Positions 11,040 through 20,334 of a DNA stretch of 30,000 nucleotides are shown here, one piece after another. Each line of letters opens with the position of its first letter. Position 1 is the first letter of the stretch. The notes beneath the pieces were generated by a model, which saw only the letters and a list, made by a program, of their open reading frames with translations, ran no database searches and had not been told where the DNA came from. This stretch comes from Prorocentrum cordatum (lineage: Eukaryota; Sar; Dinophyceae; Prorocentrales; Prorocentraceae), in contig CAUYUJ010017860.1 of assembly GCA_963575745.1 (NCBI GenBank), positions 84,717 through 114,716 on the forward strand. Direction: 5' to 3'. The translations under genes and the position numbers were made by a program.

Positions 11040-11530
11040 CCTCTCTCTCGAGGCTCCTTGGGCGGCCCCTGGCGCCTCCCTGGGGCTCCCCGAGGCTCTC
11101 CGACGCTGCCAGGGCGGCCGAGGAGGGCCCCCAAGGCCGCCACGGTGGCCCACTGTGCCTCCGAGGCGGCCCGAAGTGGAGCTCAAAGGTCCCAATGCTG
11201 CCCCAGTACAACCCAAGGCCCCCCCAACACGACCGAAGAGGGCCTCAAGAGGACCCCCCAGGAGGGCCCGACGAGGCCAACCTCAAATGCTGCTGTGTTG
11301 TTCTCGGACATGGACATGGCTTTCGCACCTTTTCGAGACTGGGCTAGTCCGAGGCAGCCGAAGAGTCCTCCAGCATGACCCCCAAGACGGCCCACGAGCC
11401 GCCAAGAGGGCCTCAAGGCAGCCCCAGGGGCCGTCAAGATGACCCACAACGGCCAAAGGAGGCGCCAAGACCCAAGACGGCCCAAGATAGATCTCCGAAA
11501 CGACCCTTCAAAGCCTCCAAACGGCCCATG
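11040..11530 (+). repeat. CCAAGANGGCC-type short-period array, locus 1
   Basis: A run of degenerate 10-11 bp units (CCAAGACGGCC, CCCCAAGGCC and similar) interrupted by a non-repetitive segment at about 11279-11370. It is related to the arrays at 16265-17290, 19200-20333 and, inverted, 23480-23945. Translations are Pro/Lys/Arg-rich on plus and Trp/Gly/Leu-rich on minus. Confidence 0.85.
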
Positions 11531-12265
11531 TAAGCCCACAGGGCGGAGAGGAAGAGGAAGACGACGACGAGCACACAGAGAGACACCACGACACGAAGTG
11601 GAAGAGCGTGCCACATTCTACGGCTCTCTCAAGCCTCGGGCACGAGGTGTCACACGTTACGGCTTCCTGTGCACTTTTCGGACAACCGCCTTCTCTGGGC
11701 TGGCACGGTGGTGGGACTTGCCGCAAGAAGCTGGGCACATGTGAGTGCAAGCGGTAAGCGCATCTTGAATCTGTAGAAGCAGATGACATGGCGAACGTAT
11801 TGCAAACCTGATGTGCAGTCAACGGTGAACCAACATCAATTAAGATCTGGCATGCTGAAGAACCGGTCTTGCGAAGTTGAGGTGGGAGCGAATTCAAGGG
11901 CACAAGTGCAGGCACGATTAAACTAATTAACCTCGTCCTCCTCTCCATCCTGCTCCTACTCTTCCGTTTTATGCCTGGTTCGGCAGCGGCTTCGACGGCA
12001 TCCTCGCGGTCAGGGCGAGCGAAAACCGAAGGGCAAGGGAGAGAAATAAGGTGGCGCACACGCGCGGGCCCCGAGGGTGCTGGATGGCCAGGGCAAGCGG
12101 CCTTGACGGGGCATACCCCAGAGACGGCATCACCCAAACCACGCGGCGAATCGGGAGGAGCCCAGCTTCACCATGCCCCGCTCCTCCCTCGTCCTCTTCG
12201 TCCCCCCCACGGCTTCCTCCTCCTTTATCCCCCTCGTGCCCACCTCTCCCTCAGCATCCTCCCCC
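11531..12265. other. No gene recognised
   Basis: Unique sequence. One minus-strand frame spans 11508-12137 (about 209 residues), but it contains microsatellite Ser and Cys runs at its end and shows no domain. Confidence 0.45.
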
Positions 12266-12302
12266 GCGTCGTCGTGGTCGTCGTCGTCGTCGTCGTCGTC
12301 GT
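12266..12302. repeat. (CGT)n microsatellite
   Basis: Twelve or so CGT triplets with one GTGGTC variant. A short relative of the arrays at 1316 and 5267. Confidence 0.95.
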
Positions 12303-12567
12303 TATCGTCCCCTGGAGCCTCGGGAGCCTCGGACACGTCGATCCCTCAAGGTTAGAAAAAATAGCCTGCGAAACAGAGACACGGATGGGGCTAGTAGACT
12401 GCGATGAGGGACCCCCTTACCTTCTTGCTCGTCGGGTCCCTTCCTTGCCTGAGCTGTGCTTGACAGCCCTCTGCCACGTTCCCCTGCGCCACGGGGCGAG
12501 CACATATGAATCTGGCCCTTGACCTGGTCGGTACCGTACTCGCCGCACCGCGCGCAAAGAACGTGTT
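12303..12567. other. No gene recognised
   Basis: Unique DNA between the CGT and CA tracts; no motif recognised. Confidence 0.5.
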
Positions 12568-13320
12568 GGCACACACACAAAGACAAGCACAAACACAAAT
12601 ACACACATACATTCACACACAACACAACGCAACACAACACGCAACACAAGCATCACACACAACACACAGCACACACCCACACACCACACACAGCACACAG
12701 AACACACACACACACACCCACACACTCAACACACACGCACGCACACACCACCACACACCACACACACATACCAACACGCATTCACACCAACACAAATAGA
12801 CACACCAGCACACACACACCACACACACACACACCACACACAAACACACACAAACACAAGCATACACAACACACACAAACACACAACACACAACACACAC
12901 AGCGCACAAAACGCACAACACACATTCACACACATTCACACACACTCACACCACACACCACACACCACACATAAAACTCTATACACAGTCACACACAACA
13001 CACACACACGCACGACACACACAACACGCACACACACACGGCACACACACACACACGGCATACACACGCACACACACACACACCCACCCACACACACACA
13101 CACACCACACACCAACAACCACACACTAACACACATCCCCCCACACACAAAGACCCACACACAAACACAAACACACGCACACGCAGATACACTCAACGCA
13201 CACACAAACACACAAACACACAACCCACAGCACACAACACAGCACACAACACATACACACATAACACACATACCACGCAACACACAACACACAACACACA
13301 ACAAACACACACACACACAT
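12568..13320. repeat. Long degenerate (CA)n tract, part 1
   Basis: About 750 bp in which the plus strand is almost only A and C: (CA)n broken by AACA, CCA, TACA and GCA. All three plus frames are His/Thr/Gln/Asn-rich, and minus frames are Cys/Val-rich. G is nearly absent from the plus strand. Confidence 0.97.
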
Positions 13321-13377
13321 CCGTAATCATTTTGTCTCTAGCCCGGCTTGCTGCTGGACGTGGCTCGCAGGGGGTCC

Positions 13378-13624
13378 GACACACGCACAAACACACAAAC
13401 ACAACCACACACGCAAGCACACGTAATCACACACAAGCACATATACAAATGCAAGCAAAAGCACAAACACAACCACAACCACAACAACAAGCACATACAC
13501 ACATACATACACATATACACATAAACACACAATGACAAACACAAGCACACGCACAAGCACTAACCACAAACGCAAACATAAACACATACAGACACAAACA
13601 CAGACATACACATATGCACACACG
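13378..13624. repeat. Long degenerate (CA)n tract, part 2
   Basis: Continuation of the CA-rich DNA after a unique 57 bp insert (13321-13377). Here the units are more often ACACAA, ACCACAA and GCACA, so this half is more degenerate than part 1. Confidence 0.95.
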
Positions 13625-14020
13625 TTCTGTGGGTCACGTGAGCTCGTGACAAAATACTCGGAATTCCTGGGCACGGCTGAGCGGCGACGCGGTTCCGTCG
13701 CAGCGAGCTCTGACCACAAACCTGCAGTCCCCCTCCTCACACAGCCCCTTCCTAGTGAAGTATGTGGCCATTGTCATCCTCTACTATACGAAGTGTGCTG
13801 AAAATAGTTCCATCATGTAATCTGGCGGCCTCTTTTGGTTCTTCTTCATTTGCTGGACATCTGGAATGCCTAAACAACATGATGCAGGATACCAGGCAGG
13901 AGCCTAGCAAAGTTAACCTCGTACTTCTCAGCATACCTCAGACGTTCAAACACATGAGCGAGGGAAGAGGAGGAGAGGACGATGATGAGAAGGGGTACGC
14001 TCGGCTCGGGGGCTTCCAAG
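13625..14020. other. Unique DNA, no gene called
   Basis: One plus frame at about 13755-13860 reads hydrophobic peptide (YVAIVILYYT, then after a stop GLFWFFFICW) that could be a scrap of a membrane protein. It is too short and too broken to call. Confidence 0.35.
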
Positions 14021-14024
14021 CGGT

Positions 14025-14088
14025 GCGGTGACGGACCGCGCGGTGACATCGGGATCCGCAGAGACCTCACCGCACGGTCCGTCACCAC
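14025..14088. other. 22 bp inverted repeat (hairpin)
   Basis: Arms 14025-14046 and 14067-14088 match at 20 of 22 positions when one is reverse-complemented, with a 20 bp loop. Its right arm lies within a 34 bp segment (14061-14095, GAGACCTC then CACGGT) that recurs at about 14449-14484 near another small palindrome. Confidence 0.85.
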
Positions 14089-14151
14089 ACGGTCCTTGGG
14101 ATCCTGGAGGCCCCCATCGCCCGAGACGTCCTCGGAGAACGACGCACGTAG

Positions 14152-14348
14152 AGGCCTCCTAGATGGGGTCCGAGTAGATGGGGTCGAAGGATCGCGCTGC
14201 ATCGTCAATGCATCGTAAATGTATCGGCGACGCATCGGCGACGTCGGCGTGGCGCAACACGGGCTCCACATTGAGCCGCATCGCCGATGCATCGGCGATG
14301 CGGAGCGATCCTCCGACCCCATCAGTTCGGACCCCATCTGGGAGGCCT
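14152..14348. mobile_element. 197 bp foldback element
   Basis: Left arm 14152-14215 and right arm 14285-14348 are 64 bp each and about 88% complementary with no gaps, separated by a 69 bp loop. The ends are AGGCCTCC and GGAGGCCT. Each arm holds GATGGGGTC twice and ends at the loop with ATGCATCG. The loop carries short ATCGGCGACG-type repeats and a small internal hairpin (GGCTC/GAGCC). Equal ungapped arms suggest a foldback or MITE-like element, but I see no clear target-site duplication, so the mobile label is inference. Confidence 0.5.
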
Positions 14349-14430
14349 ACAGATCCTTCGCCCCTCTCATCCCCCCCTTCGCCCCCCTCCTCCTCCCCGG
14401 GACCGAACGTCCGGACTGGGACTGTCCCTG

Positions 14431-14484
14431 AGGGGGGGGGGGGGCCCGAGACCTCGCCACACGGTGTGGTCACCACACCGCGGG
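14431..14484. other. Poly-G run plus small palindrome
   Basis: A run of about 14 G (14431-14444) is followed by CGGTGTGGT (14462-14470) and ACCACACCG (14472-14480), a perfect inverted repeat around one base. The segment 14449-14484 is a degenerate direct repeat of 14061-14095. Confidence 0.8.
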
Positions 14485-14754
14485 GGGGTGCGCCGAACGA
14501 CGGCAGCGGCGATCGGCAGCGGCGGCGGCGGCGGAAGGCCGCCCGGGGCGGGGCCTCCTCTGGGCCGGCAGCGGCGGCGCCCGCGGGCGCGTTCGCGGCG
14601 GCCGGAGCCCCGTGGCGGGCGCGGAGCACGCGGAGCATGGCCGCGAGCCCAGACGCGCCAGCCTCGCCAGGAGGAGGCACCACCAGACCGACACGAGTGC
14701 GCAGAGCAGCGGCAGAGACAGAGAACGAGCAGGAAAACCAGGAGGAGGGGCAGC

Positions 14755-14796
14755 AGGAGGAGGAGGAGGAGGAGGAGGAGGAGGAGGAGGAGGAGG
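14755..14796. repeat. (GGA)n microsatellite
   Basis: Fourteen near-perfect GGA triplets with the purine strand on plus. Confidence 0.97.
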
Positions 14797-14932
14797 TCCA
14801 GTGTAAAGCCAAGAGTCATTAACGATGTTGGGATATAAACCCTTCCTCCGAGCTTCCTCTTCACAGGCCCCTGGACCGGCTCGTTTCTACCGAGGGAACT
14901 TCCTCGTTGGAAGACAACCGTTTGAAGACTCT

Positions 14933-15136
14933 GAAGCATGCCAAAACATTATTCTCGGGACTCCAACGCCACGGATCAACTTGACTGTTGCGTCTTAGCG
15001 ATCCTGAATCGTGCCAGAACGCCATTACTGGGACTTCAACACCGCGGATCAACGTAACTGTTGCGCACTCTTAATCCGGAATCATTTTGAAACGCTATGT
15101 CTGGTACTTCGACCATGGGAATCCGTGAAACTCTTT
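14933..15136 (+). repeat. 73 bp tandem repeat, about three copies
   Basis: Units start at 14933, 15006 and 15079, exactly 73 bp apart. Shared parts are GAA(G/T)C.TG near the start, then CCA.AAC, GGGACT.CAAC.CC and GGATCAAC..ACTGTTGCG. Copy 3 is more diverged and is cut off by the (GGA)n run at 15137. A weak earlier copy may precede 14933. The period is not a multiple of three. Confidence 0.88.
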
Positions 15137-15219
15137 GAGGAGGAGGAGGAGGAGGAGGAGGAGGAGGAGGAGGAGGAGGAGGAGAGAGGAGGAGGAGGAG
15201 GAGGAGGAGGAGGAGGAGC
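15137..15219. repeat. (GGA)n microsatellite
   Basis: About 27 GGA triplets with one GAGA interruption, purine strand on plus, followed by a C-rich run. Confidence 0.97.
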
Positions 15220-15587
15220 CCCCCCCCCTCTCGCCACGAAGGAGGCGGGTCCCAAGGGAGACGGGTCCTGGACTTGCTCCCCTCCCCCCTGGACCAGCCC
15301 TTCATCTGCGAGATGTGGAGGCCCGGGGCCCGAGAACGGCGGGCAAAGCCCTGGCCCGGTGGCGTCGACGTCGAGGGCACGTCGTCACCGTCGACGTTTT
15401 CCACGGCACCGTTCTCCGCGGCGGCGCCGCAGGCGGCGGGCCACGGCTGGGCCAGTGCTGAGGGGGTCTGCCACGAGGGGGGGGCACCACTTCTTCGGGG
15501 AAGCGGGCCCCGAAGAAGACCCCAGAGCCTTCCAAAACGAATCCACACGTCTCCTGAAGCCTCGACCCTGAAGCCTCGATCCTAAGC
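15220..15587. other. GC-rich DNA, diverged relative of the next repeat
   Basis: Contains a segment (about 15370-15420, GTCGTCACCGTCGACGTTTT region) resembling 15826-15880, so it may be an old copy of the ~213 bp unit described for 15680-16160. No gene recognised. Confidence 0.4.
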
Positions 15588-15614
15588 CGTCGCCGCCGTC
15601 GCCGTCGCTGTCGC

Positions 15615-15665
<51 letters not shown>

Positions 15666-15667
15666 CA
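15588..15667. repeat. (CGTCGC)n/(CGT)n array
   Basis: Hexamer and triplet blocks of the same motif as 1316-1511 and 5267-5609, here with hexamers on both sides of a CGT core. Confidence 0.95.
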
Positions 15668-15679
15668 TCTCCGCCCTCG

Positions 15680-16160
15680 GGCTTGTGGCGGATCCTTCTT
15701 GTCCACCGAGGCGCTTTCACCTCCGCTTCGGCGTCTGGGGGCCGTTCTCGGGCCACGTGGCCATCGAAAATGGGTCCAGGGTGGAAAACTACCCCCAGGG
15801 ACCTGTGGCCATCCTGGAGGGGAAGGCGCGTCGTCGCCGTCGGCGTCCTCCACGACGACGGTGTTCTCGGCGGCGGCGTCGCCACCGCCAGATTTCTGGC
15901 GGATCGTTTTTGTTTGATCTGGCGTTTTTCGATTCGCTCCTGGCTCCAGGGGCCGCTTTTGGACCCGGGGGCTCTCAACAGTGGGCTGGGGGCGGTAAAA
16001 CTGCCCCCCGGGTAGGGGCCGAGACCTCTGGGGCCCTCCAGTTGGGAAGGCGCGCCGCCTGCGGCGACGTCGTCCTCGGCAACGACGCCGGCCCCGTCAG
16101 GGCCGCCGTCGTCGGCGCCGCCGCCGAGAATGTTTCCGTCGCCGTCGTGGAGTTTTTGTT
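15680..16160 (+). repeat. Diverged ~213 bp tandem duplication
   Basis: TGGCGGATCCTTCTTGTC (from about 15685) and TGGCGGATCGTTTTTGTT (from about 15898) start two parallel segments. Each continues through a CCGTTCT/CCGCTTT block, a G-rich AAAACT.CCCCC block, a GGAAGGCGCG block and a GTCGTCG-rich end. Similarity is clear in the order of blocks but low in overall identity. Confidence 0.6.
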
Positions 16161-16264
16161 TGCATGTCTATGCGCGCGCAGGCAGGAATCCCAGTAGCCC
16201 TTCAGGGCGTGAGTGGTTTAGGGAGCTTCTTCCTCCCACTCCCCTTCTTTCCCTTCGGGGAGGG

Positions 16265-17290
16265 GTTTATCCCTCTCCAAGACGTCTAAGATGGCCCCAG
16301 GAGAGCCCAAGACTGCCGCAAGATGTCTCCAAAACGGTCCAAGATGCGCCCAAGATGGCCCCAAGATAGGCCAAGACTGCCCCAGAGGCCCCCAATAGGC
16401 CCCCGAAAAACCTCCAGGAAAGCCAGAAGAGATCTCTTCTCCTCTCCTTCTTTCTCCCCCACGTATTCTCCGAAGCGCTTCCATGACGGCTGGGGGAACA
16501 CATGATCCGATAGCTTGGCCGAGCTCTGGCCACAACGTTTGGCCACTAGGCGCTTCCAAAAAGCAGGGTGCCGCGGTGATTCGCCGTACGCGTCTTCGAT
16601 CCGCCGCCCCCTTTGCTTGCAAAAGGGTGTCTGGCATGTCAACCTTCGAAATCTGTCTGGCCCTTCCAACAAATTCCCAGTGGGGTCTCGGCTCTCCCCG
16701 CAGGCCCCGCGGAAAAGGTGGGAGGCAGGTTTTTTTCCGCGCTAGATGGCTCCAATATGGCTCGAAGAGGGCCCCCAAGACGGCCAAACCAGCCCAAGAT
16801 GGCTTCCAAGGATGGTCCAAAGACGACTCGAAGACGACCAATATGGCCGCAAGAGGGGCAAATCTGCCACCACGATGGTCCAAGATAATGCCAAGATGGC
16901 CCACGATGCCCTCCAGACGGGCCACGAGGCTCCCCAGTCGCGCCAAAAGGAAGACCAACATCACTGAGCTCCACTTAATTTTCCAATACTTTAACCGTTC
17001 GCGCCCTTTCGGGCTTCCATCACCCGAAGACGGATCCAGAGGCCTCCAAGATAGCCCCAAGGCGACCAGAAGCCCCCAAGATGGCCCCACGACTGGTCAA
17101 GATGGCCCCAAGACGGCCCACTATGCCCACAAGACGGCCCCACAAACCTGCAAGAGTGCCCTAAAACGCTCCAAGAGAATTCCAAAACGGCCCCGTGAGG
17201 CCCCCAAGATGGCCCAGCGAGGCCCTCCAGACAGCCTCCGAATGCCAAGAGGCCCCTCACAGGCCCCCAAGGGCTCCCCAAATGGACAAG
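16265..17290 (+). repeat. Composite satellite unit 1
   Basis: Order of parts: CCAAGANGGCC array (16280-16400), pyrimidine tract (16430-16465), core (16490-16690, starting TGGGGGAACACAT and including CAACGTTTGGCCAC and CGTCTTCGATCCGCCGCC), second array (16745-16960), separator (16965-17040, with CGGGCTTCCATCACCCGAAG), third array (17045-17290). The same order is seen in unit 2. At 16661-16686 it carries the uninterrupted, empty form of the site that holds the short mobile element in unit 2. The Pro/Lys and Trp/Gly-rich open frames on both strands are repeat translations. Confidence 0.85.
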
Positions 17291-17315
17291 AACCCCCCTA
17301 ATATGCCCCTCGCGC

Positions 17316-18018
17316 CCTGCTGCCGTTCGTTTTAGCTGACGCTGGTATTCACCCTTTCTTGATTTGGGGTCTTATGCGTGAGCTGTACAACCTCACCGCC
17401 AATATCCAGACTTACAGAATTGGGGAAAGCGACCGTTTTTTTGTCACCATGGTCGAAGGCTAGGTGGAGTAGGCACACCTTGCTTATTCACCCTCCTTCT
17501 GAATTACGTGCTTCGAGATCTCGACGATGACTGGGCGGCCTGGGGAATTGGAGTCGCTGTGGGGAGCGCCAACTCTACACAGTCATTTTGGTCGGGCACT
17601 GCAATTTTGATTTCGACCAGCTTCGAACAGGTCTCACAACGATAGTCGTCCTTGGCCCGCGCTTGACGTCGTGCGAAACTGCATCTCAAACTTGCGGAGT
17701 CCTGCGTCCTTCCAAGCATTTGGATCGATGATGTCCCAGACAAGATAGAGATCGACCCAGGTAGCGACGACACGTTTGATTTACCTGTTGTTGACGAGGT
17801 GGAGGTTTTAGGCATGAAACACGATCGCACGACGTAATCGACGAGAGCGTTCCACCACATGGCTTTCAAAGCAAATGTCGCTGCCGGCAACACATCGAAA
17901 CTTTTTCGCAACAAGTTCCCGCAGAGGAGGCAGGTGCAAAACGCTATCTGTTGCGGCCAGGGTCGTCTCTGGGTTTCGACAGGGGGCATGGGTACTCACA
18001 TAAACAATTTGCTATAAG
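17316..18018 (+). pseudogene. Decayed reverse transcriptase (retroelement)
   Basis: Two plus-strand frames read as reverse transcriptase fingers/palm. Block 1 (17316-17460) includes GLMRELYNLTANIQTYR and DRFFVTMVEG, matching the stretch before the conserved G-RQGDPLSP-LF motif. After TAG at 17461 the reading shifts frame and continues with GTPCLFTLLLNYVLRDLDDDW, then GIGVAVG. The position of the catalytic Y/F-x-D-D box (17586-17597) reads FWSG, so the metal-binding aspartates are gone. Further in-frame stops lie at 17643, 17664, 17835 and 18015. Downstream pieces HLKLAESCVLP and VEVLGMKHDRTT fit the usual thumb-side spacing (K-x-L then VLG). It is a dead copy, probably non-LTR-type, of the kind I associate with dinoflagellate genomes. 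It sits inside a composite satellite, splitting units 1 and 2. A short minus-strand frame over 17504-17989 is its shadow. Confidence 0.6.
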
Positions 18019-18261
18019 CTAGAGCATGGGAGAATAGCCACATCCGGAAATAGTGGAACTTGAAATGGAAAGATCAAGCATAAACGGCACCGCAATATTT
18101 ATCGATGAAGTCCCGCTTCATTGCGGCCAAATTCAAAGAGTGGCACACGCCGCAAGCACATCAGTCTTCTTCGTGCATCTTTTTCTCAGACCTGGAGGGC
18201 TTTCTCTTTCGATTTGGGCGAGGGGGAGCGACTCATTGCTGAGCTGGTGCGCAACACCTGG

Positions 18262-18293
<32 letters not shown>

Positions 18294-18470
18294 CCGACGA
18301 CACGCTGAAAATATTGAAATCCATCGGAAACGAAGATGCCAGCATAGGGTCCGCATGGGCACATCATGGAAATACCGAAACACAGGGCACGAAAAGAACA
18401 ATGACTCTGTCATTTGGGACATTGGGAGCACGGGGCGGAGGTAAATTTTGGAGGGAGGACAAGAGCATGA
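18019..18470. pseudogene. Probable RT to RNase H linker, with (GA)n
   Basis: Between the RT and RNase H relics. Fragments such as RFIAAKFKEWH (plus, same frame as the RT) suggest continued decay of the same polyprotein. The frame carries many stops and a (GA)n microsatellite at 18261-18292, which may have expanded after inactivation. No domain can be assigned. Confidence 0.35.
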
Positions 18471-19163
18471 ATGGAGGAGCCAACAAACCAACTCTATAAC
18501 TTCACTACGCCAATTTTGGAACTTGCCAGAGTGGGGGCTGGCGTCAAAGGCGCCGTTGTTGCGCCCGCTCGTCTGGACGCCGCGCCGTCGGGTAAAAGAT
18601 ACCGAGTCTGCGTGGAAGGCAGCGCCATGAGCGAGCCAACCAGGCCAAGCAGACTCGACCGGGACCTCGCCGCAGAAGGTGGGGATGCATTGTTAATGAG
18701 GAGACGACGCTTGACCAAGGGATCCCACTGATATAAATACTTCATCAACACAAGCACCCTGCGTATCAACCAAAGTATCCGTCCTGTTCTTTCTGGAATC
18801 GGATTTTCATTTCAATCGCCTTCGAAACTGTTCGAACTTGTTACAGACTCTCAGGTCTTGGCTGGCATGCTCAACGGAACGAGTCAACTTCGAGAAAATG
18901 TCCGCATTGCCCTTGAAGGGACACTCCAGGATTTGAGCACTTTGCTGTTAGAGGATTTCGGTACCCAATTTGACTGGTCAGACTCCGTAGAATGGCGACC
19001 TCGACATCAGAATCGGGAGGCCGATTTGATCGTCAACCACTGCATGGACAATAACATGTCGTATCTGGTATCCAGTCAGTGCCTACAACATCAGACACCC
19101 GACAATAATTTCTTCTCTTGTCTGATGGCGGCCACTGCGCTGGATCCCAGGGCCGGTGATTAG
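18471..19163 (+). pseudogene. Decayed RNase H-like domain of the same retroelement
   Basis: Plus frame in register with the main RT block, broken by TGA at 18729-18731 and ending at TAG 19161. The C-terminal half shows two RNase H landmarks at suitable spacing: VTDSQVLAGMLNG (Asp codon at 18846), equivalent to the D-S-Q-V-x-x-x-L-N-G motif, and VEWRPRHQNREAD (Asp codon at 19023), equivalent to the final R-x-x-N-x-x-A-D motif, followed by VNHCMD. The first two catalytic acidic motifs are not visible upstream, so it is not functional as read. It removes RNA from RNA/DNA hybrids in intact elements. Alternatives: another RNase H-fold nuclease, but the neighbouring RT favours a retroelement. ATG at 18867 is internal and is not a credible start. 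Confidence 0.5.
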
Positions 19164-19199
19164 CGCGGATCATTCAAGAGGCGGATTCTATACTGCGGT

Positions 19200-20333
19200 C
19201 TTTCGAGGTCCAGCAAAGAGCCAAACGAAAAAGCAGGCCCCCAGGAGACCCCATGAGGCACCCAGGAGGTCCCACGAGGCCGTCTCCTCCTTCTCCTCCT
19301 CCTCCTCCTCCTTTTTCTTGTCCTCCTCTTCTCCTCTCTCTTCCTCGCCCAAGTGTTCCCCCATGGGTTTCCACAATGGCTGGGGGACCACATAGCCCGA
19401 TGGCTCGGCCAGACTTTGGCCCAACGTTTGCCTACATAGGTGTCTACAGAAAGGCAGGGTGCGGCGGCGACTCGCTGTAGGCGTCTTCGATCCGCCGCCC
19501 CCCCTGTGGTATGTCCACGGGGTGTTTGGTGTGCTAAACATTGAAATAAGATCTGTTCTCATCCTGGCCCTTCCAGCAAGTTTGAGGTGGCCCAGGGACA
19601 CACACACACACACATAAATACACACAAATCCCAGGATTCCCATCTATTTTCCAATATTTTCTGGTTTTTCGTTTCCACCCCACTTCTCATATTTCCCCAT
19701 ATTTTCTGGAAAATCGACGATTCATTGTGTCTGTGTGTATCATTCCCTCCTGAAAGTTCCCAATGGGGTACGGGCGCGTCCCGCCAGCCACTCGGCCAAA
19801 AAAAGGAGAGTCAGGTCAGGACACCTAGCATTCAATATCAACTGCTGCCACGGTGGCCCTAAGACGCCTCCAAGACGTCCAAGGTGGCCCCAAGAGAGCC
19901 CGATGGCCCTAATTATGCCTCCAATGTTGCCTACTATGGGCCCTCAACCGGCCCAATATGACCTCAGCACGGCCGCGGGACGCCCTCGTTACGCTCCAGA
20001 TTGCTCCAAGAGGACCTCCACAAGGCCCGCACGAGGCAACACACATGACTTTCCGATGGTTTTCCGCTGGCTTTCGGGTTGTTATCATTTCGGGCTTCCG
20101 ACAGCCGCAGACGGCCGCAGGGGCTTCCAATATAGCCCCCAGGCGGCCCAAGAAGTTCCCAAGAGGCCCCAAGACGGGCCAAGAGGCCCCCAAGACGGCC
20201 CAGAGAGGCTCCCAAGCTGGCCTCCGAAGGCGTCCGACGGGCCAAGGAAGCCCTAAGACGGCCCAAGAGGCCCCTCAGGGACCCCCAAGAGGCCCTCAGG
20301 AAGCCCCAGGAGGCCCCAAGAGGCCTCCTCGTC
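19200..20333 (+). repeat. Composite satellite unit 2
   Basis: Same order as unit 1: array end (19220-19285), (TCC)n (19287-19345), core (19379-19577, with CAACGTTTGCCTACATAGG and CGTCTTCGATCCGCCGCC), then array (19850-20035), separator (20040-20130, with CGGGCTTCCGACAGCCGCAG) and array (20135-20333). It differs by carrying a 171 bp insertion (19583-19753) flanked by a 5 bp duplication. The final array passes straight into the (TCC)n of unit 3, showing how units 1 and 2 were joined before the retroelement landed. Confidence 0.87.
19578..19758 (+). mobile_element. Short non-autonomous element, copy 1, with 5 bp TSD
   Basis: The element body is 19583-19753 (171 bp), flanked by AAGTT at 19578-19582 and 19754-19758. 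The paralogous site in satellite unit 1 (16661-16686) reads CCCTTCCAAC, AAATT, CCCAGTGGGG with nothing inserted, so filled and empty alleles are both visible in this window. The ends are TGAGGTGG and CCCTCCTGA, imperfect inverted repeats. The interior is AT-richer than its surroundings (TTCCAATATTTTCTGG) and contains GATTCATTGTGTCTGTGTGT near the right end. There is no coding capacity. Superfamily is unassigned: a 5 bp duplication with TG-type ends fits several transposase or integrase classes. Confidence 0.8.
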
Positions 20334-20334
20334 C

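Noticed and set aside
13755-13860. Scrap of a membrane channel-like protein
   Set aside because: About 35 hydrophobic residues broken by a stop; too short to separate from chance.
16200-16230. Telomere-like TTTAGGG near 16216
   Set aside because: A single occurrence, not a tandem array.
16218-17301. Trp/Gly-rich (minus) and Pro/Lys-rich (plus) frames of about 270-290 codons
   Set aside because: They are translations of the CCAAGANGGCC array. Similar peptides arise wherever the array occurs and in any frame, so they track DNA repeats and not protein selection.
17504-17989. 161-codon minus frame
   Set aside because: It lies opposite the decayed reverse transcriptase, whose plus-strand reading matches family motifs in order; the minus frame is its shadow.
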